DNA from: Flaveria trinervia
Taxonomy: Eukaryota > Streptophyta > Magnoliopsida > Asterales > Asteraceae
Assembly (NCBI GenBank): GCA_025506515.1
Contig: CM046442.1
Span: 62,443,340-62,507,339, forward strand
Length of the DNA stretch: 64,000 nt
Reading direction: 5' to 3'
Shown here: in pieces, positions 10,301 through 22,514 of the stretch
Numbering within the stretch: position 1 is the stretch's first letter
Layout: each line of letters begins with the position of its first letter
Made by a program: the position numbers and the translations under genes
Notes under the pieces: generated by a model
Database searches by the model: none
Seen by the model: the letters and a program-made list of their open reading frames with translations, nothing else
What the model was told of the DNA's origin: nothing

Positions 10301-11407
10301 ATGGCCCTTAACAAGTCCGAGGTAGAGATGGGAACCATGACAAAGGCTCCTATCATTACTCCTGAACATTTCAGGTCTTCGAGCTGGAGAATGGAAGGCT
10401 TCATCAGATACCAAGACAACAAGATGTGGAACTCCAATGTCAATGGCCCGTACAATCCAAAGGTGGCATCACCTGGTGGAAACGGTGCCATGATAGATAA
10501 GGTTGTTGAGGACTATTCTGATGAAGACAGAAAGAAGATGGACATTGACATCAATGCTATGACGATTCTCATGACTGCAATACCGAACTCCATTATGGTG
10601 GGATTCGAGTATTGCAAGACTGCCAAAGAATTGTTTGATGCAATTGCTCAGATGTACTTAAGCTCCAACGACTACAAGAAGGACTCGCTCAAGCAGCAGT
10701 TTGAGAACTTCACTCATTTTGCAGGAGAGACTCTAAAGCAGCAGTAGTTCAGGTACATGGATTTTATCTCTTCTCTTCAGTCTGTGAAGATCACTCCCGA
10801 ACTTAGAGATCTTACTAGAAAGTTCATGAGTGCTCTTCCAAACGAGTGGATATTTTACTGTGTCTTTATGAAGAGGACAGAGAACTTGAACACTCTCACC
10901 ATGACTGAACTCTATGGCATTCTCAAATGGATATCGCCTAGAGATGGAGAGTAAGAAGGGCCACCATGCAAGCACACCCATGAGTCTTCCTGCTAGCAAC
11001 GCTTTACTGGTTGCTGAAGGCTCATTACCCCCACAACGTCAGCATTACCTGAACTACCAGCAACCATCCTGCTCTCCTGGACCAGACATCACTTTTCCTG
11101 AGACTCTAAGGTCTAAACAAGCTTAACACAACTCTTTTTAGGAAAGTTATGCCTTTGTCTCAGGAAATAGACACTTTGGTGATTTTCAATACTGCTTTGA
11201 TGATCTTGAGTGTTTCAGTCCAGATGATGTAGAGTACGTGGACATTGTCCAACAGATGGCTCTTTTAACTTATAGAGGAAGAAGTTCTTTAAGAGAACTG
11301 GAAGGCATTACCCTCAAAACCCAACTACCAGAAAATTTGGGTTTGACAAGACCAAGGCAAAGTGTTACAACTGTAACCAACTAGGTCACTTTGCCAGGGA
11401 ATGCAAA
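10301..11407 (+). pseudogene. family A gag, unit 2
   Basis: Copy of 1798-2912, better kept at the start: the frame is open from ATG 10301 to TAG 10745, covering the N-terminal gag core. The tryptophan and serine codons that are mutated in unit 1 near 1876 are intact here. After the shared TAG the frame continues to about 10930, shifts, and reaches the CCHC knuckle near 11362-11403. Gag is cut off after the knuckle by the LTR B junction, as in unit 1. Confidence 0.87.
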
Positions 11408-11452
11408 AGAAAGGCAAGGAAGGCCCAAGAGATCAAAACTACTTCATGTACT

Positions 11453-11914
11453 TTTGGTAAAAAGTCCATGCTTTTCGTAACTGTACATGGAGGTCTTGAG
11501 TCTGTAACTTTCTACTTCATGTACTTTATCCTTTTTGTATTAGATAAGGATGTGAGCTATGGCATGTCATAGTCACTAGTCAAATGGCAATATGCGTTTT
11601 GACTCTACAATTGATTTTTTTTTGTGTCTAGTCATTTGTATCCAGCTGGCTTTCAAAGTATAACCGGCTGTAGGATGTAGTATAAGTATATCATGTTCTT
11701 GTATCTTTCTATTATGCTTTGTAACACTTGTAATAGAACATAGAGAAAGCAATATACTGCATTCTTGAAAACCATATACTTATGTTTTGTCTCTTACATT
11801 ACTTGTGTTCTTAGTATCTTATTGTGGTTAATCCAGTCTTACTATTTGATTAAGTTTTAGTTAATCTCCTATTTGTGTTGTTGTGTTGTAATTGACCCGT
11901 TCACCGATCTTGCA
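11453..11914 (+). repeat. family B LTR, 3' part (duplicate copy)
   Basis: Duplicate of 2951-3412, ending GATCTTGCA. The bases from 11408 to 11452 are the same gag-B-like patch described at 2913-2950. Confidence 0.88.
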
Positions 11915-11916
11915 TT

Positions 11917-11928
11917 TGGTATCAGAGC
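11917..11928 (+). other. primer binding site, family B block, unit 2
   Basis: TGGTATCAGAGC two bases after the LTR end. Confidence 0.92.
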
Positions 11929-11997
11929 GTTTCAGGCTCTTATATAAGATCTCACCATCTTAAGATCCCTCACACACACAAATACAAAACTTTTCAA

Positions 11998-14716
11998 ATG
12001 CCAACCATTTCTAAGACTGATATGGAAACTGGAACCATGAACAAGTCCCCACTCCTCACACTTGATGAGTTTGATACCTGGTGTTTGAGAATGGAAGGTT
12101 TCATCAGGTCTCTTGATTCAAGAATGTGGGAGTCTATTGAGAATGGACCTTTCATACCTAGCACCCCTTCTGCTACTGGTGCTAGTATGATCCCCAAGGA
12201 TGTGGTAACTACTCTGATGAAGATAGGAACAGAGTAGAGATTGACAGAAAAGCCATGACAGCCCTTCAAACTACCCTTCCAAACTCTATGTACAGAGGTT
12301 TCAAGAAGTGCAAAACAGCCAAGCAGTTGTGGGATGCACTGAAACTGATGTATGAGGGTTCCTCTAAAGCCAAGGAGACCAAGAAGGATCCCCTAAAGCA
12401 GCAGTTTGAAAACATCACCTTCAAAACAGGTGAAACCATGACTCAGCAATACTTTAGGTATGTTGAGATTATGGATACCCTTGTGGATGGAGGAGTTTCT
12501 CTTGAGAACATAGACATTGTAAGGAAGTTCATGTCCTCACTTCCTAGGAAGTGGACACACTACTATGTTGTGTCCAAGAGAACTGAGAATCTCAAAACTC
12601 TCACTCTGACAGAGTTATATGGGATTCTCAATGGCTACCAGATGGAGATGAACATGCAAGGTTCATTTGGAAACTCCAACAATCAAATGGGTTCAACCCT
12701 ACATGTGGTAAATGGGATAGCATAGAACCCAAACATCATCTCATATGCTACCCTGACAACTCACCAAAGGGTCCTTTCATCACCTTCCTAGAGACACCAA
12801 GGGAGAACTACACTCAAGGAAGCCCATTCCAAGAGACAAGCTCTTCTCAAGCTTTTGTGTCTTCTGATGAAAGTTGTGGCAACTCTCTTTTCACTCTTGA
12901 AGACCTGGACTGTATTCATCTATATGATCTGGAATACATGGAAATAGTCCAGCAGATGGATCTTCTCACTCACAGAGCCAAGAAGTTCTACAAGAGGACT
13001 GGAAGGAAGTTTCCAAGCAATGCAAACAGTGGAAAGTTTGGCCTAGAGAAAGGCAAGGTCAAGTGTTACAACTGTAACTTGATGGGCCACTTTGCCAGAG
13101 AGTGTAAGGAACCTAAAACAAGTGGTGGCCAAACACAGTCCAAACCCAACTATACTGACAAATCTCTCCAGAATGAGAAGTCAAAGCAGCAGGCTGCTGT
13201 TGCTGTTGAAGAAGGTGGCTTTGACTGGAGCTTTCAGGTGGAAGATGCTTCTCCTAACCAAGAATTGATGGCAGATCATGATGAAGCCAAGGTATTGGAA
13301 CATATCTGTACTCCTGCATGCATTGCTAAAGTTAATAGATACAGTTCCTATAACTTGGAGATGAGATCTGACCTTGAATCCTTAAACATTTTAAAATTTG
13401 ATTTTAGAAAGTTTGAAAATGATTATAAACTGAAGATAGAGGACCTTGAGAAAACCATTTCAGCTCTAAAACATGAACACACAGATTTTAGGACTCAAAT
13501 CAATAATCTAATAACCAAGCTGACTGAGTGCCAGGCTGAGCTTGCGATCAACAAAGCTAGGGAAGAAAAGAGTGTTCTTGAAGAAGAGACCTTCAAGAAC
13601 ATGATATCCTTATCCCTACACAACAAAGTGTGCTATCAAAATAGGCAGGGACTAGGATCCAATGAGATAGCTCCTCCACACACAATCTTGTCTGTAAGAT
13701 CACCTAGGTGTGGAACTTATAAAGATGAGCTTCCTCTCATAGATCCTGTAAGTGAAGAGGATGAAAAACAGATAGTGAAGAATTCCACTGAGAGGAGTGA
13801 AGAGGAGGATTCTAAGAAGGGCCAGTATCCTTCTGAGGAGAAGAAGAAGACTATAATGCCAAAGTCCATGAGAAAAAACTTGATTAGAAAGAGCAAAAGA
13901 AAGGCAAGGAATGATCAAGAGATCAAAACTACTTTTGAGTCTAAGCATAAACAACTTTTCATATCTGCAGGATTCAAAGTAGTAAGGACTGAACACATAA
14001 ACCAAAACTCTTCTCCTAAGAGTTTTGGTTCTTGTTCAACTCATCTCAATAACCAGAAGAAGAATGATCTACTGTGTACCACTACTGCACAACCTAGACC
14101 ATCAATCTCCAAGAACAGTTCCCAACAAAGGAACTATCTCAGCATTTGCAAAAATGAAGGTGGAGAAGGGATGTGAACAAAGACAGTCTTGTTCCCAGCA
14201 GAAGAATCTTGTGAAGAAGAATATGATGTGTGTCATGTGTGAAAGTATCACTCATATTGCAAAGGATTGTCCTTACAATCCTAAAGGTACTGTCCATATG
14301 GCCAAGACAAAGACTTCAAAGAGTTCCAAGAAGATTCAAGCTTCGGAAGGAAAACCTATTTCCTTCGGAAGCTCCAAGTTAAGAAGAAGGGAAGTGGAAA
14401 ATTACCCTCGGAAGAGAAGTTGGTCTCGGAAGAAAGGAGTTCTTCCGAAGCACTGAAGTCTACTGCAGTGTCTGCAGAATCTTCCGAAGGTTCAGTCATC
14501 AAAACTTCCCAAGTTCCAAAAGCTTTCGAAGTTTTGAAGGTCAAGTCCAAAACTCCAAATGTGGTGTGGAAGTCTAAGAAAGACCAAGTGACTGAGAATT
14601 TTCCATCAAAAACAGCTCAAGATCCTCTTAGCACAACCATAGGATTTATTACTGTTGCATTACCTTATGTTTCTAAGCCCAAGACAAGCAAAGCTTGGGT
14701 TTCCAAATGTGACTAA
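11998..14716 (+). pseudogene. family B gag, unit 2
   Basis: Same protein as 3496-6222. ATG 11998; a one-base deletion near 12206 shifts the frame, and further shifts occur near 12715, 14120 and 14380. The longest open stretch (12857-14176) carries the first knuckle (CYNCNLMGHFARE-C, near 13068) and the coiled coil; the second knuckle lies near 14229 in another frame. The sense codons here at the positions of the three unit 1 nonsense codons show that those stops arose after duplication. Ends at TAA 14714-14716 in the splice-like boundary. Confidence 0.88.
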
Positions 14717-14733
14717 TTCTTTTCCTTGTGCAG
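14713..14733 (+). promoter_or_regulatory. splice-acceptor-like sequence at gag-protease boundary (B, unit 2)
   Basis: Identical to 6219-6239: CTAAT, pyrimidine tract, CAG followed by GG. Confidence 0.5.
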
Positions 14734-14970
14734 GGACAACTCAAGACAAAAACAAATGTCTGGATCATTGATAGTGGTTGTTCCAGGCACATGACAGGCA
14801 ATAGGTCACTACTCCAGAACTTTGAAAGAATTGATGGAGGACCAGTTGCTTTTAGAGTAGATAAAGGTAGTTACATTTCTGGAAGGGGCATGTTCACAAA
14901 TAGTAAGCTTAGCATTGAAAAGGTAAACTTTTTCAAAGAGCTTGGGTACAATCTTCTGAGTGTATCCTAA
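14728..14970 (+). pseudogene. family B aspartic protease, unit 2
   Basis: Copy of 6234-6476 with D-S-G at 14770-14778 and the HMTGN context conserved. Ends with the same TAA after LLSVS, so that stop predates the duplication. Confidence 0.85.
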
Positions 14971-16600
14971 TTTTATGATCAGAGTCATAACATGTTCTCA
15001 AGCCTGGTGTGGTCATTCCTCATGAGCATATCCTGCTTAGAGTCCCTAGGAAAGATAACATGTACAAGATGGATTTGCAAGAAACATCTCCCTCTGGAGA
15101 AGTTTTATGCTTTCTATCTAAAGGCTATAGTGATAAGTATTTCTTATGGCATAAAAGAATGTGCCATGTAAACTTCAAAAACGTGAACAAATTAATTAAG
15201 AATGATTTGGTAACTGGAATACCAAGAAAGAGTTTACAAGTGATGATCATTGTGTTGCATGCCTGAAAGGGAAGCAACACAAGGTATCGCACAAGCCTAA
15301 GGAAAGGAACTCCATCAATACACCCCTACACTTGTTACATATGGATCTCTTTGGCCCTACCAGTGTAATAAGTCTAGGAAGGACCTCTTATTGTTAGTGA
15401 TCACAGATGATTTTACAAGATTCATTTGGGTTCTCTTCCTTAGAACTAAGGATGAGACTCCTAAGTTTCTGAAGAATTTCATCTTAAAGATTGAGAATCA
15501 ATCCGATCACAAGGTCAAGATCATAAGATGTGATCAAGGAACTAAATTTAAGAACTAAATGCTTGATACATTCTGTGATGAAAAGGGTATTAGAAGACAA
15601 TACTGTGCTCGTAGGACTCCTCAGCAGAATGGTGTTGCTGAGAGGAGAAACAAGACACTGATTGAGGCTGCAAAAACCATGATGTCTGACTCTAAGCTGC
15701 CCATCACCTTCTGGGCAGAGGTAGTTAACACTGCCTGCTATGTGCAGAATAGAGTTTTAGTGGTTAAGACTCATGGCAAGATTCCTTATGAACTTTGGCA
15801 CATGAGAAAACCTTTCATTGGTGTTCTCGGGTCATTTGGATGTCCTTGCAGTATCTTCAATACCAATGATCAAATTGCCAAGTTTGCTGAGAAATCAGAT
15901 GATGGACACTTTATTGGATACTCTTCTCAAGGTAAGGCTTATAGAGTCTACAATCTCTAAACCAAATTTGTTCAGGAGTCAGCCAATGTGACTTTCAATG
16001 AACAGACACCCTGTGTGGTTGGTACTAGTCCTAATTGGCTATTTGATCTTGATTTAGTTACCAATTGTTTTAACAAATCTCGTGAGAATGTTTTAGGATC
16101 TAAAGAAAATTTAAATACAAGTGATCCTGATCCAAGATTTGAGCTAAGAAGACCTTCAAGTCATACATCTTCAGCTCTAGTTGGAACTACGTCTGCTAAT
16201 AAGGTTTTTGTCAGCACTACAATGACAAACTCAGCTCATACATCTGGGGTGCCTTCAAATTCCAGTTCAAAGGCTCCATAACCAGATAAGAACATCTCAA
16301 TTATGGAAGACAACAATGGTGGTGGTGACAATGACCAAGAATTTCTTGATGCCACTAACCACACCATAGATGAGAACATCAATCATGTCACACACTGCCT
16401 GGATCAAGTTTCTCTTGAAAATTGTGCTCATGTGGTAGGAGAAACATCCATGCCCGATCTATATTTCCCTAATTTGATCTTTCTCAACAACTTGCTATGA
16501 TCCCTCAGCTTAGGATCCACAAGTCTCACCCAGCACAAACATCATTAGAGATGTTGTTAAAGGGTAAGAACAAGTGGACAAACCCATAAAGCAAATGTTT
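14971..16600 (+). pseudogene. family B pre-integrase, integrase and tether, unit 2
   Basis: Zinc finger half-sites near 15147 and 15260; integrase Asp near 15345, second Asp in RCDQGTKF near 15531 (K replaces the usual E after G-T), a stop three codons later, then an open stretch from 15559 with the catalytic Glu in QQNGVAERRN and the VNTACYVQNRVL block. A CAG to TAA-type change near 15957 closes it. The tether (15988-16500) is serine and asparagine rich. The element E insertion at 16601 separates it from RT. Confidence 0.85.
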
Positions 16601-16760
16601 TGTTGGACCAAAAGAACCAAGGAGCCAAGATCAGAAAACCTCTAAGTCCCACATGATATCACAACAACTACTGAAGGCTTCATCAGTAGTTCGACTAGTG
16701 CTGAAGACTTCAACAGCTGAAGATCAAGTACTGAAGACTTCAATAGCTGAAGACTAAAGT

Positions 16761-16850
16761 GCTGAAGCTCAACAGCTGAAGAACACAAGTGCTGAAGCTG
16801 AACAGCTGAAGAACACAAGTGCTGAAGCTGAACATCTGAAGAACACAAGT
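16761..16850 (+). repeat. three tandem 30-bp units in LTR E
   Basis: Period-30 direct repeats beginning GCTGAAGCT at 16761, 16791 and 16821, with a partial fourth at 16851. The 3' LTR has the same units near 27655-27745 with single-base deletions. Confidence 0.9.
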
Positions 16851-17299
16851 GCTGAAGCTGAAGACCAAAGTACTGAAGTACAACAGCTGAATAGTCTACA
16901 AGTGCTGAAGATCAACAACTGGTGTACAAAGTCTGAAGACAAAGACTGAAGACATGAGCTGATGATATCTACTGAAGTCATCAGCTGATGAAACGTCTAA
17001 AGTTAAAGTCTGAAGACCAAGTACTAAAGTTTCAGTAGTTTGTCACAACAGCTGAAGAGTACTTCTTCAGTAGTTGTGATATCAGTAGTTTTATGTTTTT
17101 ACTTTCAGTAGTTTTGTAAAACGACTGAAGAGCTTGTTCTTCAGTCGTTGTAGTATCAGTAGTTTTATGTTTCTCAGTAGTGGTAGTAACTGATAACACT
17201 TAGTATTTTTGTAAGAAGATGTCAGCTGTTTTGACATCTTCAGTAGTTGTGTTTCAGTTGTAATAATTCTGTTAGATGTCACTATCAAGTGACATCAGC

Positions 17300-17320
17300 G
17301 ACGTCACATCTCTTATATAA
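17300..17320 (+). promoter_or_regulatory. LTR E core promoter: ACGTCA element and TATA box
   Basis: GACGTCAC at 17300-17307 (ACGT core, the plant bZIP type) lies just upstream of CTTATATAAG (TATA box near 17313-17320). Both are kept in the 3' LTR. Position and motif array upstream fit a U3 promoter; activity is inferred. Confidence 0.55.
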
Positions 17321-17525
17321 GAGGTGTCGACCTAATTGTAAGTGTGACATTCCGATACCATGAAAGCGAATATTGAATGAAATATATTTGCAGAATTCTC
17401 TCTATCTATACCGTTTTTGTTCTTCATTGAATATCTTTTCGTTCTTGTGAATTGGCTAACTCATTGTTAGAATTCCGCTGCTATACTCTCTAATCAATCA
17501 AACGTAGATCACTGATCCTAACAAG

Positions 17526-17537
17526 TGATATCAGAGT
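17526..17537 (+). other. primer binding site, element E (degenerate)
   Basis: TGATATCAGAGT, two mismatches from TGGTATCAGAGC, two bases after the LTR end. Confidence 0.75.
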
Positions 17538-17748
17538 AGGTTAATCATTGATCGATCTAACACTTGATCATTGAAACTGCTAATTGATATCTATGTTTGA
17601 TTGAATTAGCATATTCGCAAGAACTGGTTATAGATTATTGAATTTCTGACGCTTTCGTTCATTTATTCTGAGATCTCTCTTGGTTCAATTGGTTGTTGTG
17701 TTTTGTTCTAAATCTGTTATAGCTTAATTGAATTTGATTGAATCTGAG

Positions 17749-20626
17749 ATGACTACTCCTTCTAATGATCCTCACAATACCGGTTCCTCAACCAAGCCCC
17801 CGATGCTGGTTAGGACCGAGTATAACATATGGCAGCGAAGAATGCTTCATCACCTATCTGTTAACAATTCAGGTTGTTGGACATCTGTGGTACATGGACC
17901 ACATAAGCCTATGGTGAACAATCCGGAAACCAATCAAATGGTTCTGAAGAAGAAGGAACAATACTCTGATGAAGATCAGAAACTGTTTGAAATTGATGCT
18001 AAAGCCCATGGAATTCTGGCCATGGCACTGCCTAATGAAATCTATTCAGGGCTTATGCATCATGAAACTGCTCATGATCTCTGGAATGCCCTGAAGGAAC
18101 AATTCGGTGGCACAGATGAGGTCTTAGCAAACAACAGAGAAATCCTTGCCCAACATTATGAGACATTCTCTTATAGAAAGGGTGAGACACTGACTCAACA
18201 GTTTTAGCGTTTTTCCTGCTTGATCTCTGAGCTGAAAATGGTGAAACAGGAATACACCAATAGCCAGATGAATAACAGGTTCCTCAGATCACTGCCTGAG
18301 AGATGGGACACGTACACTATTGTCCTACGCTCCAATGCAAATCTGGATAGCCTATCTCTCACCCAACTTCATGGGAAACTGCTTACATTCGAAAGAGAGA
18401 TAGAGCAAAAGAGGAAACTGTCCTCATCAGGAAAGCTCACTGATGACTTCGTACCAGGGAATACTGCCTTGGTTGGTCATGAGTCAGAATATGCTGCATC
18501 TGAAAGCAATTATGATGAGCATATTGATTTCTCTTCAAATAGTTCTGATCATGCATTTGTTGGTATTGAGAGTCATTCTGGCAGTAATAGTGACAATCTA
18601 TGCTTCATCATGGATGATTTGAAAGGAATAGTTGATGATGATCTAGAAAGATGGATATTCTGAGCCAAATGGCATTGATTAATATCAAATCTCAGAAGTT
18701 CTATAAGAGAACTGGCAGGAAATTTCCTGGACTCTCTGGCAAAACCAAAGTTGGTTTGACAAGAGTAAGTTGAGGTGTCACAAATGCCAAAGGCTGGGAC
18801 ACTTTGCAAGAGAGTGTAGATCAACTGGATCTAACTCTTCTGCACCCTTTGTGACTTTTCCTAGTACTAGTCCACAAAACAGAGGGCAACATACTGCTGG
18901 TTCTGGTCCTCATTCACATCCTAGGTCTCCTGCATACTTTGTTCCCCAGGGTCAAATGTCATATCCTTATCCCTGCTATTATATGCCTCAACCAAATCTG
19001 TTCAAGCTCCAATTGCACAACAACCACAAGCATTCCTGAACCACAACCTTCCCAATCTCATCAACAAACTCAACCTCAACAACATAGCTTCTTCACCCCA
19101 GGAGTTGTTGACTGGAGCAGTTTACCAGATGACTTGTCTGGTCATGAACAACTGTTCTCAGGTGCTGGTCAACATGGTGGTGAAAGTCCCTTTGGAAATC
19201 TAGCTCTTATGGCTTTGGATTCTGCTGATACTTCATCCACTAATGCCTTTACACCAAAGGTATCACAGGTATCCTCTGAGGCAAAAGCCAAATTGTGTTC
19301 TGAAACATGTATAGCAGCATTTGCATCTATTAGAGAGGCAAATGTAGCTTTAATCAACAAGAACATTGAGCTAGAACAAATAATTTCCAAAAGCAAAGCT
19401 GAATTTGAGTCCATGCTTAATGATAAGAATGATGAGATTTACAAACTTAAATGCCAAATAACTGATGATAAGGCTAGGGAAGAGATACTTCTAGAGAAGT
19501 ATAAAGATCTCAAGGAAACCCTTGCAGTCACCCAGGTAGAGAGTGATCGATGGGTACAATCATGCAATGGTTTTGAAATGCTTCTTAGTAAGCAATCTGC
19601 TTCCAATGTGAAGTTTGGCATTGGTTACAATCACACTGCTCCACCTACAGATTTTACTCCCAGAGCAGAGGTAGAATCTGATGGTGAGAGTAATAACCAA
19701 TCCATTTCCTCATGTGATCTACTTTCTGATTCAGCACTATCAAAGTAGAAGTCAGCACCAAGCCCTCTCAGAACCTATCAGCTGATGTTGATGGTTCCAC
19801 TGCTGACACTCACATGATCAATGAGTTGATCAACTCAGGACTTAATTCTGAAAGTCCTGAAAGGACAAGAGAGCAGGATTTAACACCTGAAGTTCAAACT
19901 CCAACTACTGCCAGTACTGAAAAGAAGAAAACTGTGAGTAGAAAGAGTTTGAAGACTACTAAAGAGGAAGTCAAGAAAGCAAACAATGCTTCCAAAGCAC
20001 TGAAGAACAAGTCTTCAGTTGTTTCATCCTCTTTAGTTGATGATCAACATAAGATGAAGAAGAAACCATGTGAAGTATGTGGTTTGTTCAATCATCTTAC
20101 AGATGATTGCTCGTACATAAGAGGTTCCAAACTCAAACATAAAGAGGAAATTAAAGAGAAAATGGTAAAAATGAAAACTGAGTTTGAGACCACATTTGTA
20201 TCAGCAACATCAAATCCTGTAACCCTTAAGTCCACAAAGAAATCCAAAAAGGAAGGGGTTAAACAGGTAACAACTGAGATTGCTCAGAAGAAGAAGGTGC
20301 AACATAGGAACTTATCAAACTCCACTGGCAATGTGTCTGATGAGCTGAAAGCTTTATCACAAAATCAGACACAGCTGGTTATGATGGTTCAACATCTATT
20401 GTGAAGAGTTAACCAATTAGATGCTTCTATGTTGAAACCACAGAAAAGGAGGTCCAAGCCAAAGGATTCCTCTTCTTCACCATCTTCTTCCTCTCAGGCT
20501 GTTGTTTCCTATAAACCTGTTAGTTTACCATCTGTTGATGAGACCAGGCCCAAAACCAAAAAGGTTTGGGTCTCCAAAACTAACTCATTGTTTATTATTG
20601 CAGGGTTCTTCAACATGCCAAAGTAG
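17749..20626 (+). pseudogene. element E gag
   Basis: Sirevirus-type Gag. ATG 17749 is chosen because an upstream TTG extension adds no conserved sequence. The gag core runs in one frame to 18663, broken by one TAG at 18205. A frameshift near 18650 precedes the first CCHC knuckle (18776-18817, CHKCQRLGHFAREC). Further frames carry a glutamine and proline rich stretch, a coiled coil (about 19270-19540), a lysine-rich region and a second CCHC knuckle (20069-20110, CEVCGLFNHLTDDC). It ends in KVWVSK near 20575, the same boundary motif as families A and B. Length about 960 codons, with at least three frameshifts. Confidence 0.88.
20580..20603 (+). promoter_or_regulatory. splice-acceptor-like sequence at gag-protease boundary (E)
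   Basis: CTAAC branch-point match, a T-rich tract, then CAG at 20601-20603 followed by GG. Here the protease frame is +1 to gag, while in A and B it is -1; the CAG position is conserved in all three. Confidence 0.5.
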
Positions 20627-21728
20627 CATCTGGTATGTAGACAGTGGGGGATCTATGCACATGACTGGGAACAGCTCTCTTCTTCATGACTACTCTCAAG
20701 GAAAGAAGGGGTTTGTTTCTTTTGGCAATGATGCTAGGGGTTACATCATTGGCAATGGCTTTGTCTCCAATGGAGAAATAAAGTTTGATGATGTTAATCA
20801 TGTGGAAAATCTCAAGTACAATCTCTTGAGTGTCAGTCAAATTTGTGATAAAGGCCATGTTGCTCTTTTCACCAGTCAGAACTGTAGGACTCTGTCATCC
20901 AAAGTTCTGCATTTGATTGATAAGGTGTTGGATGATCACGCTCTCCTGAGAGCCAACAGGACAGGAAGAGTGTATGCCTTAGATCTTTCCAATAAAATAG
21001 ATCTCAGAGGCAATCCTTGCCTATTTTCCAAAGCCTCTTCTCAAGAATCTAAACTGTTGCACAGAAGGCTGGGTCATGTTAATTTCAAAAACATGAATCA
21101 GCTAATCCACAATAGTTTAGTTAGAGGCTTACCAATAAAGGAGTTCCACTGTGATGAAACCTGCACTGCTTGTTTAAAAGGAAAACAGCACAAAGTCTCA
21201 TTCCCTCCTATTGAAGAGCCTAAGTCCACTGCCTGCTTGCAATTACTGCATATGGATCTATTTGGTCCTGTGAGAGTAATGAGCATGGCAAAGAAGAAAT
21301 ACTGTCTGGTAATTATGGATGATTACTCCAGATTTGTATGGACTTTCTTTCTACATTCAAAGGATGAGGTTGCTCAGAAGATTATTCACTTTGTGTTGTA
21401 TGTTGAGAAGCAGTATTCCCTTCCAGTCAAGTGTACTAGGAGTGACAATGGAACTGAATTCAGAAACCATACACTTGATGACTTCTATCTTTCAAAGGGA
21501 ATCAAAAGGCAGTTTAGCATACCAAGGACTCCAGAACAAAATGGAGTAGTGGAGAGAAAGAACAGGACCCTAATTGAAGCTGCAAGGTCCATGCTGGCTC
21601 ACTCTGGTTTGCCACTGACCTTTTGGGCTGAAGTTGTTAACACAGCTTGCTATGTGCAGAATAGAGTCTTAGTAAATCAGAGGTTGATGAAGACTCCATA
21701 TGAAGTTCTCCATCACTGGCTCCTCTAA
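20604..21728 (+). pseudogene. element E protease, pre-integrase and integrase (open frame)
   Basis: One uninterrupted frame over the whole stretch. Protease D-S-G at 20640-20648 with HMTGN after it; conserved LKYNLLSVSQ near 20815; pre-integrase H-H and C-C finger (HRRLGHVNF near 21063, CTACLKGKQHK near 21165); integrase first Asp in HMDLFGP near 21251, second in RSDNGTEF near 21440, Glu in EQNGVVERKN near 21534. All catalytic residues are present. It stops early at 21726 through a frameshift in the C-terminal domain. It has no ATG of its own at the protease start, so it would be made from a polyprotein. Confidence 0.9.
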
Positions 21729-22514
21729 TTTCATTTTTCAAAGCATTTGGGTGTCCCTGTTTTACTCTCAACATAAAGGATCAGCTCCATAAATTTGATC
21801 CTAAGGTGGATGCAGGGTATTTTGTTGGTTATTCATCTACTTGCAAGGCATACAGAGTCTTCAACTGTAGAACAAAGATAGTTGAAGAGACTTTGCATGT
21901 GAAGTTTAATGAATCTCCTATGGACAAGATTCCACAAAACCCTATGGAGTTGTTTGATTTGGACATACTGCAATATGTTCCTTATCAACCTCCAGCTGTT
22001 GCAGATCATGTGGATAAATCATCTTCTATAGCATGTCTTCCACCTGGTGGTATTGATGATGATGATGATAATATCAATACTCACCTATTCAAGTTTAGTG
22101 ACCAACTGCCTGTGTCTGCTAAATTTGATGTTCATGTAGCTTCAGCAGTTCCATCCATAACAATGCTGATGAGATCTCTGATTCCTCTACATCTTTTGAG
22201 TTACCATCTAATTCTTGGTTTCAAGAGTCTGCATCAACATCTGCTGCTGCTGAAGGTCCTACAACACTTGCACAGATCTTATTATTTATCAAGAACTGAA
22301 GAATCACCCAATGTCTCAGATTATTGGTGATATCAATGCTGGTGTTTCAACAAGAAGTCAATTGTCTAACTTCTGCTTCTATGCTCTCTTCATCAGTCAG
22401 CTAGAGCCAAAGAACTACCATGTTGCTTTGAAAGACAATGGATGGGTTGAAGCCATGCAGGTTGAGCTACTTCAGTTCAAGAAACAGCAAGTGTGGGAAC
22501 TGGTTCCTCTTCCC
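21729..22514 (+). pseudogene. element E integrase C-terminus, tether and start of RT
   Basis: Continues in another frame: FFKAFGCPCF near 21735, GYFVGYSSTCKAYRVFN near 21812, LFDLDIL near 21950, an acidic D-rich patch near 22055. After another shift the RT N-terminus appears (YHVALKDNGWVEAMQ near 22420, VWELVPLPP near 22490) and then stops at the deletion point. Confidence 0.85.

Larger units (their letters stand above)
16601..17523 (+). repeat. 5' LTR of element E
   Basis: 923 bp, TGTTGGACC to CCTAACA. The first 570 bases are packed with variants of CAGCTGAAG, ACTACTGAAG and TTCAGTAGTT in both orientations, then a TATA-like box. Minus-strand open frames rich in C-S-S-A-V repeats are by-products of the tandem motif. 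Confidence 0.92.

Noticed and set aside
16761..16860. Direct repeats considered as a CRISPR-like array
   Set aside because: Units are contiguous without spacers, lie in an LTR and occur in a plant genome.
16642..16981. Minus-strand frames with C-S-S-A-V repeats in LTR E and again at 27537-27776
   Set aside because: Produced by the 30-bp tandem DNA repeat; no start context and no conservation beyond the DNA repeat.
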